A DNA stretch of 64,000 bases, taken from a bacterium. Lineage in GTDB: Bacteria; Armatimonadota; Abditibacteriia; Abditibacteriales; Abditibacteriaceae. A model generated the notes under the pieces. It made no database searches, was not told where the DNA came from, and saw only the letters and a list, made by a program, of their open reading frames with translations. The stretch's first letter is position 1, and each line of letters begins with the position of its first letter. Shown here piece by piece: positions 17,811-26,053 of this stretch. The translations under genes were made by a program, and so were the position numbers. Location: the NCBI GenBank assembly GCA_004172935.1, contig SDZD01000004.1, forward strand, positions 124,001 through 188,000, in the 5' to 3' direction.

Positions 17811-17852
17811 AAAGCAAATCCCGGCTGAATTGAATCAGCCGGGGTTTGCTTT
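17811..17852. terminator. bidirectional terminator
   Basis: 18-base arms (AAAGCAAATCCCGGCTGA and its complement with one G-T pair) around a 6-base ATTGAA loop, lying between the convergent pseudopilin gene and ruvB. Confidence 0.88.
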
Positions 17853-17857
17853 TGGGG

Positions 17858-18958
17858 TTATTTGCCGTCCCTTTGGCGGGCGCGTTTGATTTCTCGGAGA
17901 CGAATATCGGCGTCGTCGGCTTCTTCCAACAGCGAGAGTTGGGGAGAAATAGCCGAAGGTGGCGCGGGTTCACCGAGGAACTCGTAGGCGCGGCGGGTGA
18001 TGCGTCGGCCAGCGGGTGTGCGGGCCAACATGCCGATTTTGAGCAGGTAGGGTTCGACAACATCGACGAGGGTATCGGACTCTTCGTTGAGAGTGGCGGC
18101 GAGGGCTTCGATGCCGACTGGCCCGCCATCGTAGATGTCTTTGATGACGTTCATGACGGCGTGGTCGAGGCGGTCAAGACCGAGTTCGTCGATACCTTCC
18201 AATTTCAGAGCGTCTTTGGTGACTTGAAGCGAGATGGTGCCATCGGCTCGAACTAAAGCGTAGTCACGCACACGATGCAGCAAGCGGTTGGCGACGCGAG
18301 GTGTGCCGCGACTGCGGCGCGCGATTTCGTGGGCGCCATACTCATCAATGGGGCTATCCAGAATGTGGGCGGAGCGGCGCACGATGAGGTTGAGTTCGTC
18401 TTCGGTGTAGAAGTCGAAGTGCTGCTGTATACCGAAGCGGTCGCGCAATGGGCGGGTCAGCATAGCAGGGCGAGTAGTGGCGCCAACGAGGGTGAATTTC
18501 TCCAGTCGAATTGGCAGCGGTTTGGAGTACATGCCTTTGTCGAGGGTGAAGTTGACCAGAAAATCTTCCATCGCCGAGTACAAAAACTCTTCGACGATGC
18601 GCGGCAGACGGTGGATTTCGTCGATGAAGATGATGTCGCCCTCACGCGCGTTGACCAAAAATCCCATGACATCGCCGGGGCGTTCAAGGGCCGGGCCGGA
18701 AGTCAGCGCGATGTCGCGTCCCAATTCTTCAGCTATTATATAACTCAAACTGGTTTTCCCAAGGCCGGGAGGCCCGTGGAGTAAGAGGTGGTCGAGGGGT
18801 TCGCCACGTCTTTTGGAGGCTTCGATGGCGATTTTCAGGCGCTCGACGGTTTCTTTCTGGCCGATATATTCGTCCAGATTTTTGGGACGCAAGCCCCAGT
18901 TGAACTCTTTCTCTTCGCCTCCGCCGCCTTCGGCGGACACAATGCGATCTCGTGACAT
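17858..18958 (-). CDS. ruvB: Holliday junction branch-migration ATPase RuvB
   Basis: A 366-residue AAA+ motor that, with RuvA, drives Holliday-junction branch migration. It shows the family order: [12 protein letters not shown], Walker [21 protein letters not shown], Walker [11 protein letters not shown], sensor/arginine-finger region [18 protein letters not shown], and a C-terminal winged-helix DNA-binding domain ending near [15 protein letters not shown]-terminal tail of about 40 residues ([14 protein letters not shown]) extends beyond the usual end. ruvA and ruvC are not in the window. It is transcribed divergently from the kinase gene. Confidence 0.97.
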   Translation of the reverse strand: MSRDRIVSAEGGGGEEKEFNWGLRPKNLDEYIGQKETVERLKIAIEASKRRGEPLDHLLLHGPPGLGKTSLSYIIAEELGRDIALTSGPALERPGDVMGFLVNAREGDIIFIDEIHRLPRIVEEFLYSAMEDFLVNFTLDKGMYSKPLPIRLEKFTLVGATTRPAMLTRPLRDRFGIQQHFDFYTEDELNLIVRRSAHILDSPIDEYGAHEIARRSRGTPRVANRLLHRVRDYALVRADGTISLQVTKDALKLEGIDELGLDRLDHAVMNVIKDIYDGGPVGIEALAATLNEESDTLVDVVEPYLLKIGMLARTPAGRRITRRAYEFLGEPAPPSAISPQLSLLEEADDADIRLREIKRARQRDGK

Positions 18959-19139
18959 ATAGAGATTAGTTTAACTCAAATCACTGAAATCAGCTGGTTT
19001 TTTGGTGTCAACAAATGAGTTATTTTCAATGTTCCCATTAGCCCTCAAACTGAGGGGTGAGCGAAATCGGGTGCGGTTGCGAATAGGCGCATTTTGTGGT
19101 TTCGTGTTGCGTGGCGTGCTTCGAGGATAAAGAAGAAGT

Positions 19140-21965
19140 ATGAAATGTGTCACTTGTGCCCACGAGAATTTGGCAGAGGCGAAAAATTGCTCGGCGTGTG
19201 GTTCGCCATTGGATGTAAGCGCAAGTAACGTTTACACGCACACGTTGCCCGTCAAAACTCGACTTCACAATGGCAATTTTTCGGTAGGTAAGGTGCTGGG
19301 GCAGGGTGGGTTTGGCATCACCTACAAGGGCGGCGATGCAACGCTGCGTCGTGTGGTGGCAATCAAGGAGTTTTTTCCTCTGGGCGTTATCCGTCATAAC
19401 ACGGAAATCCGCTTCGACCGAACGTTGAGTGTGGCGGATTATAACGCCATCAAATCCAAATTCATTGACGAGGCGCATCGGCTCGCCCAGTTCGCGCATC
19501 CCGGCATTGTGCGTGTGTTCAGCGTCTTCGAGGAGAACAACACCGCTTATATCGTGATGGAGTTTCTTGAGGGGCAGAGCCTTGAGCGACATATCCGCGA
19601 TAGCAAGCGATTGGGCGAGATTGAAGTCGTTGACTTAGCGGTGAAGATTGGCGCGGCTTTATCGGTGATTCATGGTGCGGGGCTTATTCACCGCGACATC
19701 AAGCCCGACAACATCATGTTGACTAACGATGGGCGCGTCGTGCTGATTGATTTTGGCACTGCTCGTGCTTTTGCGTCGGACAAAACCATCAAGCAGACGG
19801 CTATGCTGACGCCTGGATATGCGCCGTTGGAGCAGTATGGGCAACAGGCTCGTTTTGGGGCTTACACTGATGTTTACGCCTTAGGCGCGACGCTTTATCA
19901 TGCTCTGATGGGAGAAACGCCGCCCCCTGCGACTGACATCGCTTGTGGTATCGAGTTGAAGGTGCCGCACACAGTTAACCCGGCCATTTCCCGGAATGTA
20001 TCGCAAGCGCTGATGTGGGCTATGAAGACCAAGGCGGACGAGAGGCCACAAAGCATTGCCGCTTTTCTTGAGGCATTGAAGCAATCGGGTACTTCGATTC
20101 CTGTCCCCGCTCTTGTCACACCGCATGTTGTTATGCCAAGTGTTCCTGCGGCTCCCGTTAAGGGCGAAGTGCGTGTATCGCTGTCGGGCCGAGGGCACTA
20201 CACCAGCCTGAGTGCGGCGGTGCGGGCTGTGCCCGCTGGCACGCGCATCGTGGTTGAGGAAGGGGTGTATCAGGAGCCGGAGGGAGTGGTGCTCGACAAG
20301 CAACTCGAAATTGTTGGACCTGGCATTAGAAGCCGAACTGCGCGCATTGTCAGCAATCAGGCGCACTGCCTGGATGTGCAAACCGAATACGCTGTGGTAA
20401 GCGGACTTTCGTTGCACTGTGCTGGTAGGCCGCAAGAGGCGAAGTACGGTGCGGTTAGCATCGCGCGAGGACAGATCGTTCTAGAGGGGTGCGACCTGAA
20501 GAGTGACAGTGCTTCGTGCGTGTATATTCGCAATAACGCCGCGCCTATTCTGCGCGGCTGCCGCATCCACGATAGCAAGGACGATGGCGTTTTCATCTAT
20601 GAAAATGGGCGAGGTACAATCGAGAACTGCGATATTTTCGGCAACATGTTTTCTGGGGTTGAGATTACTACCGGCGCAGAACCGACCTTGCGCGATTGCC
20701 GTATCCATGATGGCAAATCCAGTGGGATATTCGTTCACGAAAATGGGCGTGGTACGGTCGAGAGTTGCAATATCTTCGCTAACGCGCTTTCGGGCATCAT
20801 CATCAAAACCGGTGGTAGTGTGACTATGCGCGATTGCCATATTCATGACTGTGTGCAAAGCGGCGTTTATATCCATGAAAATGGCCGTGGCACGCTGAAA
20901 AACTGCGATGTTTTCGGCAATGGTCACGAAGGAATCGAGGTTAAAGGCGGGGCGAACCTGACTATACGCGACTGCCGAATTTATGACGGCAAGAGCGATG
21001 GCGTGTTCTTCCATGAGAACGGAGGGGGCATCGTTGAGAACTGCGATATTTTCGGCAATGCCTATACAAATATCGGGATTAAGAGCGGCGGCAACCCGAC
21101 TGTGCGCAACTGCCGCATCCATGATGGTAGGCAAAGTGGCGTTTATGTCTATGAGAACGGGGGCGGCACTATTGAGAACTGTGAAATCTATGGTAACGCG
21201 CTTTCGGGCGTGATTATCAAGACGGGTGGCAACCCTACTGTGCGCGATTGCCGGATTCATGATGGCAAGCAGAATGGATTGTACACCTATGAAAATGGCC
21301 GGGGACTGATCGAGAACTGCGATATTTTTGGCAACGCGATGGAGGGCATCGAAATTAAAGATGGGGCCAACTTAACCGTGCGTGAGTGCCTCATTCATTA
21401 TGGCAAAAATGACGGTGTATTCGTGCATGAGAATGGCAGCGGCACGATAGAGAACTGCGACATATTTGGTAACGCTTACTCTGGAGTTGCTATAAGAACT
21501 GGAGGGAATCCGACTGTGCGGGCGTGCCGTATCCACAATGGCGAGCAGGGCGGGGTGCATGTTTATGAGAACGGCAGTGGCACAATAGAGGGGTGCGACA
21601 TCTTCGCTAATGCGCTTTCAGGATTTTCCATCAAGACGGGTGGCAACCCGATTGTGCGGGGGTGCCATATTCATGACGGCAAGCAGAGCGGCGTGTTTGT
21701 GGCCGAGAATGGGTACGGCCTCATAGAGAACTGCGATATTTTCGATAACGCTTACTGCGGTGTTGGAATTGATGTCGGTGGCAACCCGATGGTGCGCGGT
21801 AGTCGTATTACTCGTAATGCCCAACAGGGGGTATGGGTGTGTGTCGGGGGTTTTGGTACTATCGAGGGCTGTGATTTAAGGGGAAATGCACAGGGGGCGA
21901 CCAAAGTTGATAGCGGCGCTCGCCCGACTTTGAGGCAGAACAAAACCCACATTTTTTCGCTGTGA
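19140..21965 (+). CDS. zinc-ribbon / Ser-Thr protein kinase / right-handed beta-helix fusion
   Basis: The 941-residue protein starts with a zinc ribbon (Cys3, Cys6, Cys17, Cys20). A complete bacterial Hanks-type kinase follows at about residues 47-315. It has glycine loop GQGGFG (55-60), Lys76 in AIKEF, HRDIKPDN (Asp186), DFGTAR (Asp204) and the activation segment TPGYAPLEQYG. After a Pro/Val-rich linker (about 315-345) comes a parallel beta-helix. From residue 492 to the end it is built of ten copies (the last partial) of a 46-residue unit, each made of two 23-residue rungs with cores like ENCDIFGN and RDCRIHDG. No membrane segment is visible, so the protein is probably cytosolic. The helix resembles NosD/FBXO11-type carbohydrate- or protein-binding scaffolds. 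Substrates are unknown. Confidence 0.85.
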   Translation: MKCVTCAHENLAEAKNCSACGSPLDVSASNVYTHTLPVKTRLHNGNFSVGKVLGQGGFGITYKGGDATLRRVVAIKEFFPLGVIRHNTEIRFDRTLSVADYNAIKSKFIDEAHRLAQFAHPGIVRVFSVFEENNTAYIVMEFLEGQSLERHIRDSKRLGEIEVVDLAVKIGAALSVIHGAGLIHRDIKPDNIMLTNDGRVVLIDFGTARAFASDKTIKQTAMLTPGYAPLEQYGQQARFGAYTDVYALGATLYHALMGETPPPATDIACGIELKVPHTVNPAISRNVSQALMWAMKTKADERPQSIAAFLEALKQSGTSIPVPALVTPHVVMPSVPAAPVKGEVRVSLSGRGHYTSLSAAVRAVPAGTRIVVEEGVYQEPEGVVLDKQLEIVGPGIRSRTARIVSNQAHCLDVQTEYAVVSGLSLHCAGRPQEAKYGAVSIARGQIVLEGCDLKSDSASCVYIRNNAAPILRGCRIHDSKDDGVFIYENGRGTIENCDIFGNMFSGVEITTGAEPTLRDCRIHDGKSSGIFVHENGRGTVESCNIFANALSGIIIKTGGSVTMRDCHIHDCVQSGVYIHENGRGTLKNCDVFGNGHEGIEVKGGANLTIRDCRIYDGKSDGVFFHENGGGIVENCDIFGNAYTNIGIKSGGNPTVRNCRIHDGRQSGVYVYENGGGTIENCEIYGNALSGVIIKTGGNPTVRDCRIHDGKQNGLYTYENGRGLIENCDIFGNAMEGIEIKDGANLTVRECLIHYGKNDGVFVHENGSGTIENCDIFGNAYSGVAIRTGGNPTVRACRIHNGEQGGVHVYENGSGTIEGCDIFANALSGFSIKTGGNPIVRGCHIHDGKQSGVFVAENGYGLIENCDIFDNAYCGVGIDVGGNPMVRGSRITRNAQQGVWVCVGGFGTIEGCDLRGNAQGATKVDSGARPTLRQNKTHIFSL
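20613..21965 (+). repeat. 138-bp in-frame tandem repeats encoding beta-helix rungs
   Basis: Ten repeat starts fall exactly 46 codons apart (residues 492, 538, 584 and so on to 906) with no insertion or deletion between copies. The DNA copies are diverged but keep cores such as GAGAACTGCGATATTTTCGG. Confidence 0.9.
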
Positions 21966-22025
21966 GTTTCATCGGCGAAAAGAGAGCGGCTTCTGTTGGA
22001 GCGCCAGAAGTGAAACACTAGAGCC

Positions 22026-22997
22026 ATGAGCGAAATCGTGCGCGTTTCCGAAGTCGTTGAAGGTGTTGTTGTTGAACCTTCCGTTAATGCCTTGGATGCC
22101 TTCGAGTGGTTTTTACATATTGATGTGGCGAATGGCGACGCGACGCACGATACGGTGATGGCTTATCGGCGTGAGGTGGGATTATGGATCGCATGGTGCG
22201 AGAAGAAAAATGTGAATCCGTTGGAAGTGAGGCGTAGTGATGTGGAACTTTATCGCGCAGAACTGAAGGCGGCGGGCATCGTTACGACGACGCGCGCGAC
22301 CAAATTATCCATTGTTCGCCGATTTTATGATGCGGCAGTGCGGCATGAGTTGATTGCAAAAAATCCTGCCGAGGGAGTGCGAGGTGGTAAGGATTTGACA
22401 GCCCCGGAAGACAAGATGAAGGCGCTATCGCGTGCGGGGTTGGCGTCGTTAGTGGGGTTGTTGCCGAACGAGACGCTGGCCGATACGCGCGACCGGGCCG
22501 TTGTGGGGTTGATGGCGCTGCATGGTTTACGGCGCATCGAGGTGCATCGACTGAACCATGAGTCGTTGCGATTGGATAGCGATTCTCCCTATTTGGAAGT
22601 GGAGGGCAAGGGTTCGAAGATGAGGAGAGCTTATTTGCGCGAGGACACGCTGGCAGCGCTCGAAAATTATGCGCGCGGCAAGTTGGCGGCGGGGTTGCCG
22701 GTTTCGGGGGCGTTTTTTGTGTCGCACTCGAACAATGGGACGGGGAACCGGCTATCGAGGCAAGCACTGAATGAGATTGTATCCAAGCATCTTTCGGCGG
22801 CTCGGTTGAAAAAAGCGGGAGTCTCGTGCCATGCACTTCGCCATACCTTTGGTACGCTCGCGGTTTCTGGAGGCGCGAAAGTTGAGCATTTGCGTGATGC
22901 GATGGGACATTCGGACATCGAAACGACCTCGATTTATGTGCGTGCGGTGGAGAAGGCCAAGAACAATCCGGCTCAGTTCATTGACATTGAACTATAA
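22026..22997 (+). CDS. tyrosine recombinase, XerC/XerD-like
   Basis: A 323-residue site-specific recombinase. An N-terminal SAM-like core-binding domain (about residues 22-115) is followed by a catalytic domain with the full active-site set: Arg169 in LHGLRRIEV, a beta-hairpin lysine in EGKGSK, His269 and Arg272 in CHALRHTFGT, His295 in MGHSDIETT, and the nucleophile Tyr304 in TSIYVRAV. The length and lack of extra domains suit the chromosomal XerC/D group, but the sequence does not decide between a dimer-resolution enzyme and an integrase of a lost element. It sits directly upstream of the peptide ABC ATPase genes on the same strand, with a 66-bp gap. Confidence 0.85.
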   Translation: MSEIVRVSEVVEGVVVEPSVNALDAFEWFLHIDVANGDATHDTVMAYRREVGLWIAWCEKKNVNPLEVRRSDVELYRAELKAAGIVTTTRATKLSIVRRFYDAAVRHELIAKNPAEGVRGGKDLTAPEDKMKALSRAGLASLVGLLPNETLADTRDRAVVGLMALHGLRRIEVHRLNHESLRLDSDSPYLEVEGKGSKMRRAYLREDTLAALENYARGKLAAGLPVSGAFFVSHSNNGTGNRLSRQALNEIVSKHLSAARLKKAGVSCHALRHTFGTLAVSGGAKVEHLRDAMGHSDIETTSIYVRAVEKAKNNPAQFIDIEL

Positions 22998-23063
22998 AGT
23001 GAAATCGAACGCGAGGGGATTAGAAATGCACTGGAAAAACGGGAACACGCAAACTAAGGCGTA

Positions 23064-23975
23064 ATGGCTGAACCGCTCCTGTCCGTGCGCGACTTGCAAA
23101 CCCAGTTTAATACCGATGATGGCATTGTAACCGCCGTAGACCACGTTTCGTTTGATTTGGCTCCCCGCGAGATTCTTGGTGTTGTAGGCGAGTCGGGGTC
23201 GGGAAAATCTGTGACCTCTTTATCGGTGCTGCGTTTAGTGGCTAACCCCGGCAAAATTGTCGGCGGGCAGATTTTGTGGAAGGGCGAAGACCTGCTGAAA
23301 AAGACCGAAGCGCAAATGCGCGCGATTCGCGGCGACGACATCGCTATGATCTTTCAGGAGCCGATGACTTCGCTCAACCCGCTGTATACCGTCGGCAACC
23401 ACATCGAGGAAGCGCTCGCGCTTCATCAGGGATTGAAAGGACAGGCGGCTAAAGAGCGCGCCATTCAGGCACTCGAAGAGGTCGGCATCCGCGAAGCGCC
23501 CGCGCGCTACAGCGCTTATCCTCACCAACTATCGGGTGGTATGCGCCAGCGTGTGATGATTGCGGTCGCGCTTTCGTGCAACCCAGACTTACTCATCGCC
23601 GACGAGCCGACGACGGCGCTGGACGTGACGGTGCAAGCGCGTATCCTCGATTTGATGCTACAGTTGCGCAAAGAGAAGGATATGGGCATTTTGCTCATCA
23701 CCCACAACATGGGCATCGTGGCGAAATTGTGCGACCGAGTGGTGGTTATGCATCGCGGAAAAATCGTGGAGACGGCTTCGGTGAACGACATCTTCGCCCG
23801 TCCACGCCACCCCTACACGCGCGACCTGCTAAAGTCCATTCCAACGCTCGATTCGGCTCCAAAAACCCGTCTCGCCACCGTGCAGTGGCACCCGACACCC
23901 GAACAGAACGCTCACTCGAATCTGGTCGAGGTCTCGCCGGGACATAGCGTCTCGGCATGGGCCGCTGCCGGGTGA
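23064..23975 (+). CDS. peptide ABC transporter ATP-binding protein, OppD/DppD type
   Basis: A 303-residue ATPase of the peptide/nickel ABC family, which would power oligopeptide import at the inner face of the membrane. It has Walker [10 protein letters not shown]-loop [10 protein letters not shown], signature LSGGMRQR, Walker [13 protein letters not shown] and switch His in LLITHNMG. The usual C-terminal oligopeptide-ATPase extension with its CxFxPRCP cysteine motif is missing: the end reads [14 protein letters not shown]...SPGHSVSAW. The start is backed by TAAGG seven bases upstream. Normally the partner ATPase follows at once; here a GxxExxY gene in an inverted-repeat cassette lies between. 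No permease or binding-protein gene is in the window. Confidence 0.88.
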   Translation: MAEPLLSVRDLQTQFNTDDGIVTAVDHVSFDLAPREILGVVGESGSGKSVTSLSVLRLVANPGKIVGGQILWKGEDLLKKTEAQMRAIRGDDIAMIFQEPMTSLNPLYTVGNHIEEALALHQGLKGQAAKERAIQALEEVGIREAPARYSAYPHQLSGGMRQRVMIAVALSCNPDLLIADEPTTALDVTVQARILDLMLQLRKEKDMGILLITHNMGIVAKLCDRVVVMHRGKIVETASVNDIFARPRHPYTRDLLKSIPTLDSAPKTRLATVQWHPTPEQNAHSNLVEVSPGHSVSAWAAAG

Positions 23976-23995
23976 GTCTGAATTCAAATTGATAA

Positions 23996-24036
23996 TTAAA
24001 CACAGAGAGCACAGAGGAGAATAAGAGGCACAGAGG
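23996..24036 (+). repeat. left inverted-repeat arm of the GxxExxY cassette
   Basis: Contains three CACAGAG units (CACAGAGAG, CACAGAGGA, CACAGAGGG). It pairs with the arm at 24501-24541 in inverted orientation. Confidence 0.75.
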
Positions 24037-24050
24037 GATTTTGAAGAGTT

Positions 24051-24497
24051 ATGTTTGAGGTTCCTGACCCGCGAATCGTAGATTGTTGCAATCGAGTGTC
24101 TTCGGCAGTCATTGGGGCGGCGATTGAAGTGCATCGCCATCTGGGAGCAGGGTTATTAGAGTCTGCTTACGAGGATTGCTTGGAGTGGGAACTTAAGTTG
24201 CGTGGCTATGATGTGCAACGTCAGGTTATGCTGCCTATCGAATATAAGGGGTTACTGGTTAAGCGGGCGTTTCGGTTGGATTTACTGGTGGAGAATATCA
24301 TCATCGTGGAAATGAAAGCGGAGCCTCGAATCGAACCTATCTTTGAAACTCAACTCAATACCTATCTGCGCCTTAGTAATCTGTATCTAGGCTTAATTTT
24401 AAATTTTCAAGCGGCTCGTTTGAAAGAAGGCGGCATCAAACGTGTCATTAATCCTCATGCGGCCAATAACCTCGAACAGGTTAAACATCTTCTCTAA
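24051..24497 (+). CDS. GxxExxY protein (predicted PD-(D/E)xK-like nuclease)
   Basis: The 148-residue protein carries the family-naming motif in GAGLLESAYEDCL (G-x-x-E-x-x-Y) after the helix VIGAAIEVHRHLG. The downstream FRLDLLVENIIIVEMKA gives Asp...Glu-x-Lys, the layout of PD-(D/E)xK nuclease folds to which this family is linked. The C terminus LRLSNLYLGLILNFQAARLKEGGIKRVINP is also typical. Length is normal or slightly long. The biological role of the family is not established. The start follows a weak GAAGAG site. The gene lies on the strand of the flanking ABC ATPase genes, between inverted repeats rich in CACAGAG. Confidence 0.88.
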   Translation: MFEVPDPRIVDCCNRVSSAVIGAAIEVHRHLGAGLLESAYEDCLEWELKLRGYDVQRQVMLPIEYKGLLVKRAFRLDLLVENIIIVEMKAEPRIEPIFETQLNTYLRLSNLYLGLILNFQAARLKEGGIKRVINPHAANNLEQVKHLL

Positions 24498-24500
24498 ATT

Positions 24501-24541
24501 CTCTTTGTGTTTCTTATGTTCCTCCGTGTTCTCTGTGTTTA
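24501..24541 (-). repeat. right inverted-repeat arm of the GxxExxY cassette
   Basis: Reverse complement of the left arm with about one mismatch in five. It ends seven bases before the ATG of the downstream ATPase gene, so it occupies the position where a ribosome-binding site would be expected. Confidence 0.75.
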
Positions 24542-24548
24542 AACAAAA

Positions 24549-25361
24549 ATGTCTACTCCATTAGTTCAAGTTTCCAATCTCGTTAAGCATTTTCCGTCTA
24601 AAAGCGGGACTAGTAGTGGTGGAGGGAGTGTCGTTAAGGCTGTTGACGATGTTTCCTTCGAGATTTTCCCTGGCGAGGTTTTGGGACTCGTGGGTGAGTC
24701 GGGTTCGGGTAAATCGACGACTGGGCGTTTGATATTGCGCTTGATCGAAGCGACTTCGGGGCATGTGACTTACGGGGGCAAAAGCGTTCTCGACATGCCT
24801 AAAGGAGAACTTCGCGAACTGCGCAAGCAGATGCAGATCGTGTTTCAAGACCCGTATGGGGCTTTCAACCCACGTATGACGGTGGGGGCCATCATCGGCG
24901 AGGCGCTGGAACTACGTGGCATCAGCGGGGCGCAGCGGCGCAGCGATGTCGGGCGTTTTCTGGAAATGGTTCAGATGCCCGCGAGTGTTGCTAACCGATA
25001 CCCCCACGAGTTTTCGGGCGGACAGCGCCAGCGCATCGGTATCGCGCGGGCTTTGGCCGTAGAGCCGCAGTTCATCGTGGCCGACGAGCCGGTATCGGCG
25101 CTCGATGTTTCGACTCAGGCCGAAATCGTTAATCTGTTGCTCGATTTACAGCAGCGACTTTCGCTGACGATGTTGTTTATTTCGCATGACTTGAGTGTGG
25201 TTCGCGTTTTGTGTGACCGCGTCGCGGTGATGCAGAACGGTAAATTGGTGGAAGTGGGCGACTCGCAGCAAATCTTTTCGGCGCCGAAAATGCCTTATAC
25301 GCGCGAACTGTTGGACGCCGTGCCGATTCCCGATCCGGCACGCGCACGACGGGCCGCATAA
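24549..25361 (+). CDS. peptide ABC transporter ATP-binding protein, OppF/DppF type
   Basis: A 270-residue ATPase with Walker [21 protein letters not shown] in the Q-loop, signature [12 protein letters not shown], Walker [13 protein letters not shown] and switch His in LFISHDLS. The [11 protein letters not shown] box is characteristic of the OppF/DppF partner. It is short: the C-terminal extension beyond [16 protein letters not shown] is almost absent, as in the OppD-like partner upstream, so the pair belongs to the same truncated subtype. No Shine-Dalgarno is seen before the ATG because the right inverted repeat of the GxxExxY cassette reaches to seven bases from it. A strong terminator follows. 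Confidence 0.88.
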   Translation: MSTPLVQVSNLVKHFPSKSGTSSGGGSVVKAVDDVSFEIFPGEVLGLVGESGSGKSTTGRLILRLIEATSGHVTYGGKSVLDMPKGELRELRKQMQIVFQDPYGAFNPRMTVGAIIGEALELRGISGAQRRSDVGRFLEMVQMPASVANRYPHEFSGGQRQRIGIARALAVEPQFIVADEPVSALDVSTQAEIVNLLLDLQQRLSLTMLFISHDLSVVRVLCDRVAVMQNGKLVEVGDSQQIFSAPKMPYTRELLDAVPIPDPARARRAA

Positions 25362-25383
25362 ATTTCACAAAAAACATTAAAAT

Positions 25384-25420
25384 AAACGCGAAGCGCAACA
25401 ACGAGCGCTTCGCGTTTTTG
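25384..25420 (+). terminator. rho-independent terminator
   Basis: Perfect 13-bp stem (AAACGCGAAGCGC), 8-base loop, then a T-rich tail; it ends the ABC ATPase operon. Confidence 0.9.
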
Positions 25421-25435
25421 TTTTTGGAAACCTTA

Positions 25436-25990
25436 ATGAACATTTCTCATTGGATGAGTTGGATCGGTGGCGTGGATTTGGTGGCTGCGACTGCGCCCGA
25501 CCTGGAAATGCCGAACGTCATCGTTCACATCGCGAATTTGGTGACGACCCCCGTTGGCGCGGCGCCATCTGGACTCATTCTGCTGCCTAATTTTGAGGAC
25601 GCTACCGCGCCTCCGACGCTGATGGGGTTTGTTTCGGGCGATGAAACGGTGGGCGCCTATTTTGGCCCGAACATTTTCGCAGGGACGCCTTTTGAATCGG
25701 CGCCTGTGCTGCGCGCGCAGATTTCTACGAAGGTGAGTGCAACCGAAGCGAGCGCTCGCATTGAAATTGGCGACTTGCTTATTGAGACGAACTTCTTCGA
25801 TTTGGAGAACAGCGAAGTTATTCATCGCGAGCCGGGCGGATTGCCTTTTTATCAGCAGGGGGTGGAGCAACGCGCGGGGCGTGTAGAACTGCGCGTGAAC
25901 GGGACTGTTCACGGAATCTTCGTGCCGCCCATTGGCATGACAGGTGGCCCCGGTGCTGTTGTCGCGCCGTGTGGGTTGTACGCGCGTTAG
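25436..25990 (+). CDS. hypothetical beta-rich protein
   Basis: I do not recognise this 184-residue protein. The ATG giving MNISHWMSWIGG is preferred over a TTG inside the upstream terminator tail; GGAA lies about ten bases before it. The sequence is rich in short hydrophobic strands (VIVHIANLVTTP, GLILLPNF, RIEIGDLLIETNFFDL, RVELRVNGTVHGIFVPP) with no signal peptide and no membrane span, and no catalytic motif. It is followed by its own terminator hairpin. The gene appears to be a single-gene transcription unit. Confidence 0.6.
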   Translation: MNISHWMSWIGGVDLVAATAPDLEMPNVIVHIANLVTTPVGAAPSGLILLPNFEDATAPPTLMGFVSGDETVGAYFGPNIFAGTPFESAPVLRAQISTKVSATEASARIEIGDLLIETNFFDLENSEVIHREPGGLPFYQQGVEQRAGRVELRVNGTVHGIFVPPIGMTGGPGAVVAPCGLYAR

Positions 25991-26000
25991 AGTGAGTTTG

Positions 26001-26040
26001 GCTCCTGCGCCTTTTTGACGGCGTGGGAGCTTTTCTTTTC
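26001..26040 (+). terminator. probable rho-independent terminator
   Basis: GCTCC-TGC-GCC pairs with GGC-GTG-GGAGC around a short T-rich loop, followed by TTTTCTTTTC. It ends the preceding hypothetical gene and shows that a TTG start inside it for the next gene is unlikely. Confidence 0.75.
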
Positions 26041-26053
26041 GTCAACCCTCATC

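Larger units (their letters stand above)
23996..24541. mobile_element. candidate non-transposase cassette: GxxExxY gene between about 40-bp terminal inverted repeats
   Basis: The left arm begins TTAAACACAGAGAGCACAG and the right arm, read on the other strand, begins TTAAACACAGAGAACACGG. Over about 40 bases the arms agree at roughly four of five positions. The only gene inside is the GxxExxY ORF. The unit sits in the spacer between two peptide-ABC ATPase genes that are usually adjacent, which suggests insertion. No transposase, target-site duplication or reference empty site can be shown from this sequence. Confidence 0.55.

Noticed and set aside
20481..21260. Minus-strand open frame inside the beta-helix region
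   Set aside because: It mirrors the 138-bp coding repeats of the kinase gene; repeats keep shadow frames open.
20613..21965. Regular 138-bp repeats considered as a CRISPR-like or minisatellite array
   Set aside because: The units are in frame, encode 23-residue beta-helix rungs and have no spacer/repeat alternation.
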